64,000 nucleotides of DNA from Paludibacter sp. (GCA_031292575.1 JARLGX010000019.1:48813-112812), one strand, 5' to 3'; positions 26,609-36,886 are shown, counted from the stretch's first letter. The notes: generated by a model not told the origin, from the letters alone. Translations and numbers: made by a program.

Positions 26609-28243
26609 CTAATTGTTTTTATAGTTTTTATCAAGAAACAAAAAACGTTCATCATTTTGTGCCGGTATGGCTTTTGAAACTACATTAATCATCATCACTG
26701 GAGGATTGGGATTATTTGCCTTTGCAGATGGCCATTCTGGAAGATTTTGTCCATTTGGATTACCTGAAATAATAAAATTGGCGAAATAACTTTGCATTGT
26801 TTCAGAAACTTTATAATCTTCTTTTTCCCAGCTATATTCAGGGGCTAAATACAAGTTACCCATACAGTATTCTATTTCTTCAGAATGTGCTGCACCAATG
26901 GCTTTGAAAGTTGGAATTGCATTTGTTTCTTTTTTTATGGTTCCACCAGCTAACCCAGGATTTAATGTTTTATCTTTTAATGCAGGCCGTGGGTGGCAAA
27001 ACAAATAACGGTAAACTGGCCGAGTGCTATTTTTCCTTTGTAAATCGAACCACTTCCATGTACTATAAACAATGAATCTGTCTGAGGCTAACTCAGTAGC
27101 CGAAACTTCAACTTCCTTTTCCGTTGAATGTGCATATAGTTTTAAAACTTCTTCATAATCATTTGGATACATTTCTTTGATCCTACTAACAAAGTTGTCG
27201 CTGTTATAAGTTTTACCATTCATAAATGCCATGCCCGGTATCTCTGCAGAATTCCACCCAACCAATAATGGCACTTGAGCTTGTTCACGGGCTTTAAATA
27301 TTTCAGGGAGAGTTTTTGTAAAAAAATAACTATCCACAACTGATGGAAATCCGAATCGTTTTGATTTTACATAAATATCCAACACTTCTTTTGTACTTAG
27401 TGCTCTCAAAGCTTTCAGCGATGCATAACCCGCTTTTTCAGCAAATTCTAAACCTATTTTTTCAGCTTCTTTTAAAGGAATGGGTGCCAAAGTTGGATTG
27501 ATGGCAGCACCACTTTCGCCTATGGCACCTGCGATAAGATTTTTTGATAATGGAGAAGCCATTTGTGCACTTACCGAAATTGATCCTGCCGATTCACCAG
27601 CAATAGTTACTCTCTTAGGATCACCCCCAAATGCTGCTATGTTATTTTTTACCCAACGTAAAGCTGCATTTTGATCGAGATAGCCATAATTTCCGGATGC
27701 TTTGTAAGGGGCTTCTGCACTGAGTTCGGGATGAGCAAAAAAACCGAATATATTCAAACGGTAGTTCACGGTCACAGCCACTATTCCTTTTTGAGCCATT
27801 GCTGCACCATCGTATCGAGGTTCGGCACCATCTCCTGCAACAAATCCACCACCAAAGAAATAAACAAGCACCGGTAGTGCTTTTGTGTTTTTTTTCAATG
27901 GTGCCCAAACATTCAAATACAGACAATCTTCACTCATGGTATCAAGGCGGGAATTCATTTTTCCAAATACTTCCACCTGAACTGGTTTTGGTCCAAACTT
28001 AGTGGTTTGCAAAACTCCATTCCAGTTTTCGAGAGTCTGTGGAGCTTTCCAACGAAGTTCTCCAACGGGTGGTTTGGCAAAAGGGACACCGAAATACATT
28101 TGAAGTCCTGTTTTTTTGTCCAGGATTCCTTGTATCATTCCATTTTCAACTTTAGTGAAAACGGGAGCGAAATTATTTTCCACAGCTATGACGTTCAAAA
28201 AAAAAGAACAAAAAGCCAAAATAAATAAGGATGGTTTTTTCAT
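26609..28243 (-). CDS. Carboxylesterase type B
   Basis: A 544-residue secreted alpha/beta hydrolase of the carboxylesterase/para-nitrobenzyl esterase family. Signal peptide about 1-20. The nucleophile S218 lies in GESAGS, the oxyanion-hole motif FGGGFVAGDGAEPRYDGA is near 130-147, and the catalytic histidine is in GAAHSEEIEY near 450. Substrate unknown. It precedes a FISUMP lipoprotein on the same strand. Confidence 0.92.
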   Translation of the reverse strand: MKKPSLFILAFCSFFLNVIAVENNFAPVFTKVENGMIQGILDKKTGLQMYFGVPFAKPPVGELRWKAPQTLENWNGVLQTTKFGPKPVQVEVFGKMNSRLDTMSEDCLYLNVWAPLKKNTKALPVLVYFFGGGFVAGDGAEPRYDGAAMAQKGIVAVTVNYRLNIFGFFAHPELSAEAPYKASGNYGYLDQNAALRWVKNNIAAFGGDPKRVTIAGESAGSISVSAQMASPLSKNLIAGAIGESGAAINPTLAPIPLKEAEKIGLEFAEKAGYASLKALRALSTKEVLDIYVKSKRFGFPSVVDSYFFTKTLPEIFKAREQAQVPLLVGWNSAEIPGMAFMNGKTYNSDNFVSRIKEMYPNDYEEVLKLYAHSTEKEVEVSATELASDRFIVYSTWKWFDLQRKNSTRPVYRYLFCHPRPALKDKTLNPGLAGGTIKKETNAIPTFKAIGAAHSEEIEYCMGNLYLAPEYSWEKEDYKVSETMQSYFANFIISGNPNGQNLPEWPSAKANNPNPPVMMINVVSKAIPAQNDERFLFLDKNYKNN

Positions 28244-28380
28244 TTCGTATTGATTTTATGTAAGTTCTGTTATTCAAATAATTGTTTAATTTTCAAACTG
28301 AATTTAATCCGACAAATTTAGTAAATAATGCCGAAAATATCTTCGCTGAGTTTTATTTTTTTTAATGTAATTTTATTATA

Positions 28381-28413
28381 AAAGCTGGTGAGATAAAACA
28401 CCTCATCAGCTTT
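28381..28413 (-). terminator. Possible terminator of acs
   Basis: A 12-bp stem with one G-T pair (28381-28392 with 28402-28413) and a 9-base loop, about 85 bases after the acs stop. The following tract is only moderately U-rich. Confidence 0.45.
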
Positions 28414-28497
28414 AAAAATTATGAAGAATAATCGAATAGTGACTCAAAATTATTCGTAAAAATTTACAATTTAAATGTTTGAAAAACAAATGTTTTT

Positions 28498-30393
28498 TTA
28501 TTCTTCCAATGTAGATAAATCTCCTTCATCTTCGCCCAAAGCTCTGGCTTTTAATACGCGACGCATAATTTTACCACTACGAGTTTTAGGCAATGATTCA
28601 GTAAAAAGTATTTCTTCGGGACGAGCGATTGGACCCATCATTTTTGCTACATGGTTTTTCAATTCATTTTCCAATTCCCTATTGGGTGTTACACCATTTT
28701 TTAAAATTACAAAAGCATGAATTGCATTTCCTTTTAACTTGTGAGGCAATGGAATAACGGCTGCTTCTACAACTTTTGGATGACTAACAAGTGCACTTTC
28801 AATTTCGGCAGTACCAAGTCTATAACCACTCACTTTAATCACATCATCGCTTCGACCGATTATCCATATATAACCATCTTCGTCAATTTTTGCTGAATCA
28901 CCCGGATGGTACCAACCTTCTTTTTCATATTTAGTCCAATACGTTTCTTTGAATTTATTGGGATCTTTATAAATTCCGGCAGCTATGCCCGGCCACACAT
29001 TCTTTATAACCAAGGCACCTTCTTCACCTACTTTTACATCATTATGATTTTCATCTACTACACCAATTTCATTTCCAAAAAATGGTTTTGATGCGGAACC
29101 TGGTTTCAACGGCATAATTGGTAATGGAGTAATCATAAATCCTCCTGTTTCGGTTTGCCACCAGGTATCCATGATAGGGCAATTTTCATTTCCTACCACT
29201 TTATAATACCAACGCCAAGCTTCGGGATTAATAGGTTCACCCACAGAGCCTAACAATCTTAAAGAGCTCAAATCGTGACGATTTACCCATGAATCGCCAA
29301 AACGCATTAAACCTCGAATGGCAGTTGGAGAAGTATAAAGAATATTGATACCATATTTTTCAATCATTCGCCACCAACGGTTAGGATAAGGATGGTTGGG
29401 TGCTCCTTCGTACATAAAGATAGTAGCACCATTAATCAATGGAGAATAAACCATATAACTATGCCCGGTAATCCAACCCGGATCGGCTGCACACCAAAAC
29501 CGGTCTTCGGGTTTTATATCAAAAACCATTTTGTGAGTTGTTGAAGTATATACACAATACCCCCCATGATTGTGAATCATACCTTTAGGTTTTCCGGTTG
29601 AACCAGATGTATATAACAAAAACAACATATCATTGGCATCTGTTTCCTCAGTTTCACACTTCGGACTGGCAATTGGCAGTGATTCAAGGTCGTGATACCA
29701 GTAATCCCTATCGTTTTCCATATACACTTCGTGACCGGTACGCTTTACAGTAATCACAATTTCAACCGTGGGGCAAAGGACAACTGCTTCGTTTACAATT
29801 CCTTTAAGATCGGCAATTTTACCTCTACGATAACCGCCATCGGCAGTTACAACAATTCTACTTTCGGAATCCCGGATTCTTTCTGAGAGTGCTTCTTGAC
29901 TAAAACCACCATAAATCACACTATGAACTGCACCAATTTTAGCACAAGCAAGCATTGCAAAAACCTGTTCGGGAATCTGTGGCATATAAATAGTGACAAT
30001 GTCACCCTTCTTTACGCCCATGCTTTTCAGAATATTGGCAAATTTTGATACTTCGCGATTTAAAGCATGATACGAAAATGTACGGACATCACCATTTTCG
30101 CCTTCCCATATAATAGCTAATTTATTCCTGTTGGCAGTTTTCAAATGCCTATCAATTGCATTTTGAACAATATTAATTTTTCCACCCGCAAACCATTTAT
30201 AAAAGGGTTTATCCGAATCGTCCAATACTTTATCCCATTTTTTAAACCAGTCAAGCTCACCGGCTTGCTCTGCCCAAAATTTTTCTCTATTCTCAATCGA
30301 ATATTTGTATAATTTTTCATATTCTTTTACATTGGCATGTTTTACAGTATCTTCCGAAGGAAAATACATGTTCTTTTTTTCGTCAAAAGTCAT
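28498..30393 (-). CDS. acs: Acetyl-CoA synthetase (AMP-forming)
   Basis: A 631-residue acyl-CoA synthetase that activates acetate, or perhaps propionate, with ATP and CoA. Clear motifs: YTSGSTGKPKG (P-loop), DTWWQTETGG, WYHPGDSAKIDEDGYIWIIGRSDDVIKVSG, and the C-terminal PKTRSGKIMRR with the lysine that is regulated by acetylation in this family. Length fits Acs. It is monocistronic with hairpins on both sides. Confidence 0.93.
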   Translation of the reverse strand: MTFDEKKNMYFPSEDTVKHANVKEYEKLYKYSIENREKFWAEQAGELDWFKKWDKVLDDSDKPFYKWFAGGKINIVQNAIDRHLKTANRNKLAIIWEGENGDVRTFSYHALNREVSKFANILKSMGVKKGDIVTIYMPQIPEQVFAMLACAKIGAVHSVIYGGFSQEALSERIRDSESRIVVTADGGYRRGKIADLKGIVNEAVVLCPTVEIVITVKRTGHEVYMENDRDYWYHDLESLPIASPKCETEETDANDMLFLLYTSGSTGKPKGMIHNHGGYCVYTSTTHKMVFDIKPEDRFWCAADPGWITGHSYMVYSPLINGATIFMYEGAPNHPYPNRWWRMIEKYGINILYTSPTAIRGLMRFGDSWVNRHDLSSLRLLGSVGEPINPEAWRWYYKVVGNENCPIMDTWWQTETGGFMITPLPIMPLKPGSASKPFFGNEIGVVDENHNDVKVGEEGALVIKNVWPGIAAGIYKDPNKFKETYWTKYEKEGWYHPGDSAKIDEDGYIWIIGRSDDVIKVSGYRLGTAEIESALVSHPKVVEAAVIPLPHKLKGNAIHAFVILKNGVTPNRELENELKNHVAKMMGPIARPEEILFTESLPKTRSGKIMRRVLKARALGEDEGDLSTLEE

Positions 30394-30570
30394 AATGGTA
30401 TTTTTTTAAAGGAATTGAACTTACCTGTTACAATTAAATATTAAATCAGAATTAAAATTTACAATTTATCAGAATAACCTAATTTATTATTTCAATTAGA
30501 TAGACAAAATTTCAATTAGAACAAATAATAGTTGCAATTGTTTAAATGATTTTCAAGCACGACAAATTAA

Positions 30571-30602
30571 CAAAAAACCCTTCGTTATAAAAACGAAGGG
30601 TT
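30571..30602 (-). terminator. Terminator of mnmE operon
   Basis: An 11-bp stem (30576-30586 with 30592-30602), 5-base loop. On the minus strand it is followed by a U run (the A tract at 30571-30577). Confidence 0.8.
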
Positions 30603-30673
30603 ATGAATTTTAAAAGTTATGATAATTGGTTGTATTTTTATCTTATGTGAAAGAGTTTGAAATTGAATGGGTT

Positions 30674-32062
30674 TTATTTCCCGATGCAGAATTTTCCGAA
30701 AATATTACCAAGTATCTCATCATTAGATATTTGTCCGGTTATTTCGCCCAGATAATGCATACATTCACGAATATCCTGCGAAAGGAAATCACCTGAAATA
30801 CCTGAATCCAATCCATCAATAACTCTATTTATAGATTTTAAAGCGTTTTGTAATGCTTCATAATGACGTATATTACTGACTACTATGTCCTTTGAGCTTA
30901 TTTCGGGAAGTTGGGCAGCATCAATCAATGCTTTTTTAAGACCTTCGGTGTTTACATGCTCACGTGCAGAAATATAAATACGTTTCCCTTTAAATTGTTC
31001 AAAAAGTTGATCGAGTACTTCTCGTTCTTCTTCAGCTAATTTATCAATTTTATTGAACACCAAAATTATTTCTTTTCCAATAGCTCGCTCAGCAATCTTG
31101 TTTGTAAGCCATTCCATATGTTCGCTTAATTGAGTACAATCCAGTATCCAAAGAACAATATCGGCTTGTTCAATCTTCTGATAAGTTCGCTCAATACCCA
31201 TATTCTCAATTTTATCCTTCGTATCACGAATACCAGCTGTATCAATAAAACGAAAAATTATCCCGTTTATATTGACTGTATCTTCAATCACATCACGCGT
31301 AGTTCCATGAATTTCAGAGACAATTGCCCTGTCTTCATTCAACAACACATTGAGCAACGTAGATTTTCCAACGTTTGTTTCACCAACCAGCGCCACAGGA
31401 ATACCATTTTTGAGAGCGTTGCCGACACGAAATGAATCTGCCAGTTTTTTTATAAGTCGCCCAATAGTAATAGCCAACGATTTGAGTTTACCGCGATCAG
31501 CAAATTCTACATCTTCTTCGTTGAAATCAAGTTCAAGCTCCACTAATGAAACAAAATCCAGTAACTGTGTGCGAAGTTTTAGCAATTCGTTCGAAAATCC
31601 CCCACGCATTTGGTTAAGTGCCATACGATGAGAAGCTGCAGAAGTTGAAGCAATTAAATCGGCTACAGCTTCAGCCTGCGAAAGGTCCATCTTAGAGTTT
31701 AGAAAAGCCCTCTGCGTAAACTCACCAGGCTGTGCCAACACACATCCCTGCTCAATAAGCAGTTGCAAAATTTGTTGTTGTACATATAAAGAACCGTGGC
31801 ACGAAATTTCTACTACATCCTCACCTGTAAAGGAATGCGGAGAACGAAAAACAGTTACTAACACCTCATCAATTAATTCCCTTTGCTTATTTACAATACT
31901 CCCAAAACATGCCAGGTTTGCTTTTTGTTCCAACAAGAAAAATGATTTTCTTTTAGGTACAAAAATGGCATTACAATGCATCACAGCATCCATTCCTGAT
32001 ACGCGTATAACAGCAATTCCCCCTACACCGGGAGCAGTAGATATGGCGGTTATTGTTGACAT
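30674..32062 (-). CDS. mnmE: tRNA modification GTPase MnmE
   Basis: A 462-residue GTPase that with MnmG makes the cmnm5U34 modification in tRNAs. The N-terminal tetrahydrofolate-binding domain starts with TITAISTAPGVGGIAVIRVSG; the GTPase domain has GETNVGKST (G1), DTAG (G3) and NKID (G4); the C-terminus is CIGK with the conserved cysteine. It overlaps the stop of the upstream phosphorylase gene by one base (TAATG), so coupling is likely. Confidence 0.96.
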   Translation of the reverse strand: MSTITAISTAPGVGGIAVIRVSGMDAVMHCNAIFVPKRKSFFLLEQKANLACFGSIVNKQRELIDEVLVTVFRSPHSFTGEDVVEISCHGSLYVQQQILQLLIEQGCVLAQPGEFTQRAFLNSKMDLSQAEAVADLIASTSAASHRMALNQMRGGFSNELLKLRTQLLDFVSLVELELDFNEEDVEFADRGKLKSLAITIGRLIKKLADSFRVGNALKNGIPVALVGETNVGKSTLLNVLLNEDRAIVSEIHGTTRDVIEDTVNINGIIFRFIDTAGIRDTKDKIENMGIERTYQKIEQADIVLWILDCTQLSEHMEWLTNKIAERAIGKEIILVFNKIDKLAEEEREVLDQLFEQFKGKRIYISAREHVNTEGLKKALIDAAQLPEISSKDIVVSNIRHYEALQNALKSINRVIDGLDSGISGDFLSQDIRECMHYLGEITGQISNDEILGNIFGKFCIGK

Positions 32063-32940
32063 TAAATACGTTCTAATACTATTTGCACTAATTTTTCAAT
32101 ATACGGTTTATAATCAGTTATTGCAGCTTCCACTCTCCTGTTAGCAATTATGCAGCAAACGGTCATTGCCTTGTGCCCCATTAATTTTGAAAGTCCAGCA
32201 ATGGCAGAGCTTTCCATTTCATAATTAGTAATTTTATAATTACCATAGCGGAAACTTTCAATTTTGTCGTTCAGGTGCATATCAGCCAAATCAATCCGCA
32301 ACACTCGTCCTTGTGGTCCATAAAACCCATTTGCTGAAATAGTTACGCCACGCAACATATCATCTTTTCCTATTCGGTTAACCAGTTCTACATCGGCATC
32401 AACTACATAAGGAGCAGCCAGCTGCTTGTTCCAAACTAAATGTTTTTTTAAAGCATTCTCAAATTTCAAGTCACTCACTGAGTCCCGCCCGGCATAAAAA
32501 TTCAGCATACCATCAAATCCAATCGATTTTTCTGAAATCAAAAAACTTCCTAGTGGAATTTCAGCTTGCATTCCTCCCGAAGTTCCAATCCTTATAATAG
32601 TGAGTTGGCGAAATTCAGGTTTCTCAGTACGAGTTTCAAAATCAATATTAGAAAGCGCATCCAATTCATTCATCACAATATCTATATTGTCGGTTCCTAT
32701 TCCGGTTGAAATTACTGAAATACGTTTACCTTTGTAACTTCCTGTAATAGTGTTGAATTCACGACTCGAAACAGAGCATTCCTGAGAATCAAAATTTTCG
32801 GCAACCAAAGAAACGCGTCCGGGATCACCAACAAGAATTACATTATCAGCTAATTGTTCTGGTTTTAAATGTAAATGAAAAATACTTCCATCACTATTTA
32901 TAATTAATTCGGAGGGTGGAAAATGTTTCATGATAATCAA
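32062..32940 (-). CDS. Nucleoside phosphorylase (uridine phosphorylase-like)
   Basis: A 292-residue PNP/UDP family enzyme for phosphorolysis of nucleosides. VILVGDPGRVSLVAENF and the IRIGTSGGMQAEIPLGSFLIS region are characteristic, and NYEMESSAIAGLSKLMGHKAMTVCCIIANR matches the base-binding segment. It is not possible to tell uridine from purine specificity with certainty, but the sequence is nearer uridine phosphorylase. MKHFPPSEL at residue 4 is an alternative start. Confidence 0.86.
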   Translation of the reverse strand: MIIMKHFPPSELIINSDGSIFHLHLKPEQLADNVILVGDPGRVSLVAENFDSQECSVSSREFNTITGSYKGKRISVISTGIGTDNIDIVMNELDALSNIDFETRTEKPEFRQLTIIRIGTSGGMQAEIPLGSFLISEKSIGFDGMLNFYAGRDSVSDLKFENALKKHLVWNKQLAAPYVVDADVELVNRIGKDDMLRGVTISANGFYGPQGRVLRIDLADMHLNDKIESFRYGNYKITNYEMESSAIAGLSKLMGHKAMTVCCIIANRRVEAAITDYKPYIEKLVQIVLERI

Positions 32941-32977
32941 CTTGTTATATACAATTTTTAAATGATAGTTAAAAGTA

Positions 32978-32985
32978 CAAATATA
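32978..32985 (-). promoter_or_regulatory. Probable -7 box of nucleoside phosphorylase-mnmE
   Basis: TATATTTG on the minus strand fits TAnnTTTG and lies about 38 bases before the start. No clear -33 box is seen. Confidence 0.4.
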
Positions 32986-33107
32986 CTTCTTTTTAATTCA
33001 TGAATTTGCTTTCGTCTATTTTTTTTATTTAGAAATAGAGAAGATTTATAAATTCAAAGCAATAAAATTATTTAAAAACTCATCATCGTAACGTTAAATT
33101 TATCAAG

Positions 33108-33476
33108 TTATCTAATTTCTTCTATACATTTTCTTACATATTCAAAACGGTCATAGTCGGTATGAACTAATTTGTCGTTCCAAAATATTAAGTCGATATC
33201 AATTGGAATATTTCCGGCTTGTTTATTTTCAGGTTTTCGACCCATTTCAACTTCTATTTTTTTTAAAGTAGCAATTGAGTTTTCAAGGGTCTTATCCGAC
33301 AAGATAAGTAAAGCTTTATTATTAAAGTCTGATTGATAATGAATTCCAACTGGTTTGGATACAATTATTTTACTCTCCTTGAGTATCTCAAAATAAAATG
33401 ATAATTTTTGCTTGGCTAATTTTAAGTTTATGTCAGCTCCATCATTGCTGCCCAACATTATAATTGCTTGATTCAT
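33108..33476 (-). CDS. Short HPPK-like protein (folate pyrophosphokinase family)
   Basis: A 122-residue protein of the 6-hydroxymethyl-7,8-dihydropterin pyrophosphokinase family. It starts MNQAIIMLGSNDGADI (the family GSN motif) and has IPIDIDLIFW (91-99) with aspartates D93 and D95, metal ligands in HPPK. It is about 35 residues shorter than E. coli FolK, has a weakened RGPR loop (residues 79-90 lack the usual GxRxxxRWGPR), and may be a divergent paralogue rather than the main FolK. Function is thus uncertain. Confidence 0.7.
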   Translation of the reverse strand: MNQAIIMLGSNDGADINLKLAKQKLSFYFEILKESKIIVSKPVGIHYQSDFNNKALLILSDKTLENSIATLKKIEVEMGRKPENKQAGNIPIDIDLIFWNDKLVHTDYDRFEYVRKCIEEIR

Positions 33477-33552
33477 ATTTTAATAAGGATATATTTTTAA
33501 ACGAGTAAAGACAACTGCTATTATATTTCAGAAATTAGATTCAAATATAAAC

Positions 33553-33580
33553 AAAAAAGCCGAAGTAAGATACTTCGGCT
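33553..33580 (-). terminator. Terminator of ECF sigma gene
   Basis: A 9-bp stem (33559-33567 with 33571-33579), short loop, followed on the minus strand by a U run (A tract 33553-33558). Confidence 0.75.
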
Positions 33581-33600
33581 TTTAATAAGATTTATATGGA

Positions 33601-34107
33601 TTAATAACGGTAATCTTTAAGTTGTTCCTGTAGTCGTTTTCGAGCTAAAAATATTCTGCTTTTTACTGTCCCAATTGGTAAATTCATATGTTGAGCAATT
33701 TCTTCATATTTGAATCCCTGTATGTGCATTGAAAACGGAACACGGTACTCATCTGCAAATGCAGCTATATTATTAGTAATTTCACCAATGGCATAAGAAC
33801 CTTCAGGACTGTCAAAACCAGAATTTTGTGGTAGATTTAGATGGTGTAAATCTTCAGTTTTATCAACTACAGTTTGGTTACGAACAATTTTTCTATAATT
33901 GTTTATAAAGATATTCTTCATGATTGTAAGTACCCAACCCTTAAAATTTACATTATCTGTAAATTTTTCTTGGTTATCCAATACTTTGAGTGTGGTATCT
34001 TGTAATAAATCTTCAGCATCATCACGGTTTAAGGTGAGAGAAAAAGCAAAATTTCTCATATTACTTTGTAAAGCCACTAATTCATTTTCAAATTCAACGT
34101 TTTTCAT
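33601..34107 (-). CDS. RNA polymerase sigma factor (ECF, sigma-70 family)
   Basis: A 168-residue ECF sigma factor: region 2 (DDAEDLLQDTTLKVLDNQEKF, WVLTIMKNIFINNYRK) and region 4 (YEEIAQHMNLPIGTVKSRIFLARKRLQEQL). Single gene with no anti-sigma factor beside it. In Bacteroidota many ECF factors pair with a FecR-type anti-sigma factor, and its absence here suggests another form of control or a distant partner. Target promoters unknown. Confidence 0.92.
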   Translation of the reverse strand: MKNVEFENELVALQSNMRNFAFSLTLNRDDAEDLLQDTTLKVLDNQEKFTDNVNFKGWVLTIMKNIFINNYRKIVRNQTVVDKTEDLHHLNLPQNSGFDSPEGSYAIGEITNNIAAFADEYRVPFSMHIQGFKYEEIAQHMNLPIGTVKSRIFLARKRLQEQLKDYRY

Positions 34108-34545
34108 ATTGTTGTAGTTTTATGTGTGAATAATAAAACTTAGTAATCGATAACAACACCAAGTCTGATAATTATTTAAATAAAAAATATTTCTCGAAAA
34201 AAACTTTCAGGAAAAGTATGTAGTAAATAATTGTCAGTTGTCTATACTGAAGAATATAATATTAAAGAACACTTTTGAAATCTATCGTTGTTGATTTACG
34301 TGACAAATATATGGATTATTTTTTATACAAATACACTTTTGAATAAAAAACATCAATGAAATGGGATATATTTGTATATTTTATAAAATTGTAACCATTA
34401 CAACATATTATTTCTACTATAATTATACGACGGATATGTAGGAAAATGGTGTTTTTTTGTAAACAACCACATTATAAATAGTTGTAAAACAATACATTTA
34501 TACCTCAAGCAATCATAACAAATAAGACATAATATATTTGAAACA
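34108..34545. other. Non-coding gap before the ECF sigma gene
   Basis: A 438-base AT-rich region between the sigma gene start and the lipA stop. On the minus strand TATATTTG (34304-34311) may be a -7 box for the sigma gene. No other feature is seen. Confidence 0.4.
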
Positions 34546-35391
34546 TCAAAAAATATGTTTTTCGGCACCATAAGATGAACGTACTAAGGGTCCACTTTCA
34601 ACAATTTTAAAGCCTTTTTCAAGCCCAATTAATTTATATTCTTCAAATTTTCGAGGTGTTATATATTCGCTTACTTCGACATTATTTCTGGAAGGTTGCA
34701 TATATTGGCCAATGGTAAGAATTGAACAGTTGGAGGCAAGGGCATCATCCATCAAAGCAAAAATTTCAGTTTCTGTTTCACCCAATCCAAGCATAATTCC
34801 AGTTTTGGCAATTATATTTTGTGAGGCAATATATTTCAAAACTTTTAAACTTGTATCGTATTTTGCTTTTGTACGTATTTTTGGAGTTAACCGGCGCACA
34901 GTTTCAAGATTATGTGATATTATATTAGGCTTTTCGGCAATAATTAAATCAATTAATTCTGTTTTTCCATCAAAATCGGGTATCAATACCTCAAGAGTAG
35001 TAGTTGGATTAACTTTCTTAATCGTTCTGATAGTTTCTGCCCAATGAGCTGCACCTCCATCTATCAGGTCATCTCTATCTACAGAAGTAACCACGGCATG
35101 TTTCAGTTTCATCAAATAAATAGATTCTGCCAGTTTTTGTGGTTCATCTTTATCAAGTGGTAGAGGCCTTCCCGTAAGTGTATTACAAAATTTACAAGCT
35201 CGTGTACAAATCTCACCCGAAATCATAAAAGTAGCTGTTCCTTTATTCCAACATTCGCTCATATTAGGGCAGCGGCCACTTGCACATATGGTATGTAAGC
35301 CATGTTCTTTTACTATATTATTTACCTGAACAAAATGGGCTTCACTCAGAAGTTTGGTTTTTAGCCATTCAGGTTTACGTTGGTATGTCAT
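34546..35391 (-). CDS. lipA: Lipoyl synthase
   Basis: A 281-residue radical SAM enzyme that inserts sulfur into octanoyl groups to form lipoyl cofactor. The auxiliary cluster cysteines C36, C41, C47 (CASGRCPNMSEC) and the radical SAM cysteines C62, C66, C69 (CTRACKFC) are intact, and RSSYGAEKHIF at the C-terminus fits LipA. It is functionally linked to the lpd and lipoate-ligase genes at the left edge of the window. Monocistronic here. Confidence 0.96.
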   Translation of the reverse strand: MTYQRKPEWLKTKLLSEAHFVQVNNIVKEHGLHTICASGRCPNMSECWNKGTATFMISGEICTRACKFCNTLTGRPLPLDKDEPQKLAESIYLMKLKHAVVTSVDRDDLIDGGAAHWAETIRTIKKVNPTTTLEVLIPDFDGKTELIDLIIAEKPNIISHNLETVRRLTPKIRTKAKYDTSLKVLKYIASQNIIAKTGIMLGLGETETEIFALMDDALASNCSILTIGQYMQPSRNNVEVSEYITPRKFEEYKLIGLEKGFKIVESGPLVRSSYGAEKHIF

Positions 35392-35536
35392 ATTTATATT
35401 TTGTTTGATTTTAGTTTAATGAACAAAAGTACTAAAAGATATCAGACCGTTGAATAGCAATTTTGAAGTCTGGACACTGCATAGTCATTAAATTGTGTTA
35501 ATTCACTTTGATTTTCCGTATTATTAAGAATGGGTC

Positions 35537-35567
35537 TTGATTTATAGATTTTTTTTATTTACTTTGC
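35537..35567 (+). promoter_or_regulatory. Probable promoter of AraC-type regulator
   Basis: CTTG (35537-35540), 19 bases, then TTACTTTG (35560-35567), one mismatch from TAnnTTTG; the gene starts about 25 bases downstream. Confidence 0.45.
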
Positions 35568-35592
35568 AAATATAAAAAACAACGATAATATT

Positions 35593-36714
35593 ATGTTTTT
35601 GAAATATATTACATTCTTTTCGGGTATTAATTATTTAATTTTTGCCACAGTATTGTTGATAAAAAAATCACCAGTTAAAAAGGCAAATCGTGTTTTAAGT
35701 TTTTTATTTTTGTTATTGGCTGCTTATAGTGTTGAACTTTCTTTCTATTATGCGGCATTACTTAATAAAAATTATTCTCATTTAATTCATTATGTACCTT
35801 TTGATTTAATTATATTATTAGCCCTTGGTCCAAGCCTTTACAGATTTGTGAAAGTATTATTGAATCAACATATAAAATTAAGTACATCGAAAATATTAAT
35901 TCAATTTTTACCTTTCATTCCAGCAATAGTGTTTATAATTTATTTTTTATTGCAAGATACCCAGACACGACTAAATCTACTAATTGTGAATTTTGAACAG
36001 GGCATTTGGCATACAAATTTATTAAATTTACTAGTGTATTTTCAAATGACATTTTATTTATTTCTTTGTTACAATGTTATTCAAAAACAGCTCAAAAAAT
36101 CTTCAAGAATCACGATAGATAAAGTTCAAATGAATGTTTCCTGGTTAAAAGTATATATCGTTTTAAACTTAAGTTTCATGTTATTATCTGCACCGCTTAG
36201 TTTTTATTTAGCAAATGAAAAAGCAAATTTAATCATAGCCCAATTGGCTATGATCATTCAATTTGTTTATTTATTTGTAAAATCGACATGGCAAACCGGA
36301 TTTTTTACCGGAGATGGAATAGTTTTACTAAAAAGCAAAGAGATATCACTTAAAATTGACAATCAAGTCGCTGCCGATTATTATAATAACCTAACGGTCT
36401 TAATGGAATTGAGAAAACCATATTTAAAGGAAGATTGTAATATTCAAACTGTTTCGGAGCAAACAGGAATTTCTGTTCATCACATTTCAAATATCTTAAA
36501 TAACCATATTAATAAAAGTTTCCCTGACTTTATAAATGAATATAGAATTAATGAAGCAAAAAAAATGCTCTGTAAAGATCAAAATAATAAAATCACACTG
36601 GAAGCAGTAGGATTTGAATGCGGTTTTGGATCGAAAAGTAGTTTTAATAAAGCTTTTAAAAAACTCACCAACCTTACACCTTCAGAGTTTCGTCAGCAAA
36701 ATAAGTGCATCTAA
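35593..36714 (+). CDS. Membrane-bound AraC family transcriptional regulator
   Basis: A 373-residue protein with about seven N-terminal membrane helices (residues 5-235) and a C-terminal AraC DNA-binding domain (about 270-370; two HTHs: VSEQTGISVHHISNILNNH and EAVGFECGFGSKSSFNKAFKKL). This architecture is common in Bacteroidota; the membrane part presumably senses an envelope signal. Target not evident; the neighbouring genes do not point to one. Confidence 0.88.
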   Translation: MFLKYITFFSGINYLIFATVLLIKKSPVKKANRVLSFLFLLLAAYSVELSFYYAALLNKNYSHLIHYVPFDLIILLALGPSLYRFVKVLLNQHIKLSTSKILIQFLPFIPAIVFIIYFLLQDTQTRLNLLIVNFEQGIWHTNLLNLLVYFQMTFYLFLCYNVIQKQLKKSSRITIDKVQMNVSWLKVYIVLNLSFMLLSAPLSFYLANEKANLIIAQLAMIIQFVYLFVKSTWQTGFFTGDGIVLLKSKEISLKIDNQVAADYYNNLTVLMELRKPYLKEDCNIQTVSEQTGISVHHISNILNNHINKSFPDFINEYRINEAKKMLCKDQNNKITLEAVGFECGFGSKSSFNKAFKKLTNLTPSEFRQQNKCI

Positions 36715-36886
36715 CTCCTTTTTTCTTTTATAATCAAATTTACAACTTCTTTAACTTCATGATTGAATGTTTCAAAATTTGACATAAATAAGTTTATGTC
36801 AACAACTTACATTTGAAATAAATCTTGTGTCGAGTTAGAGTTTGTGTCGTATTATAAAATGATACATTTATGTATTTGTGATATTC

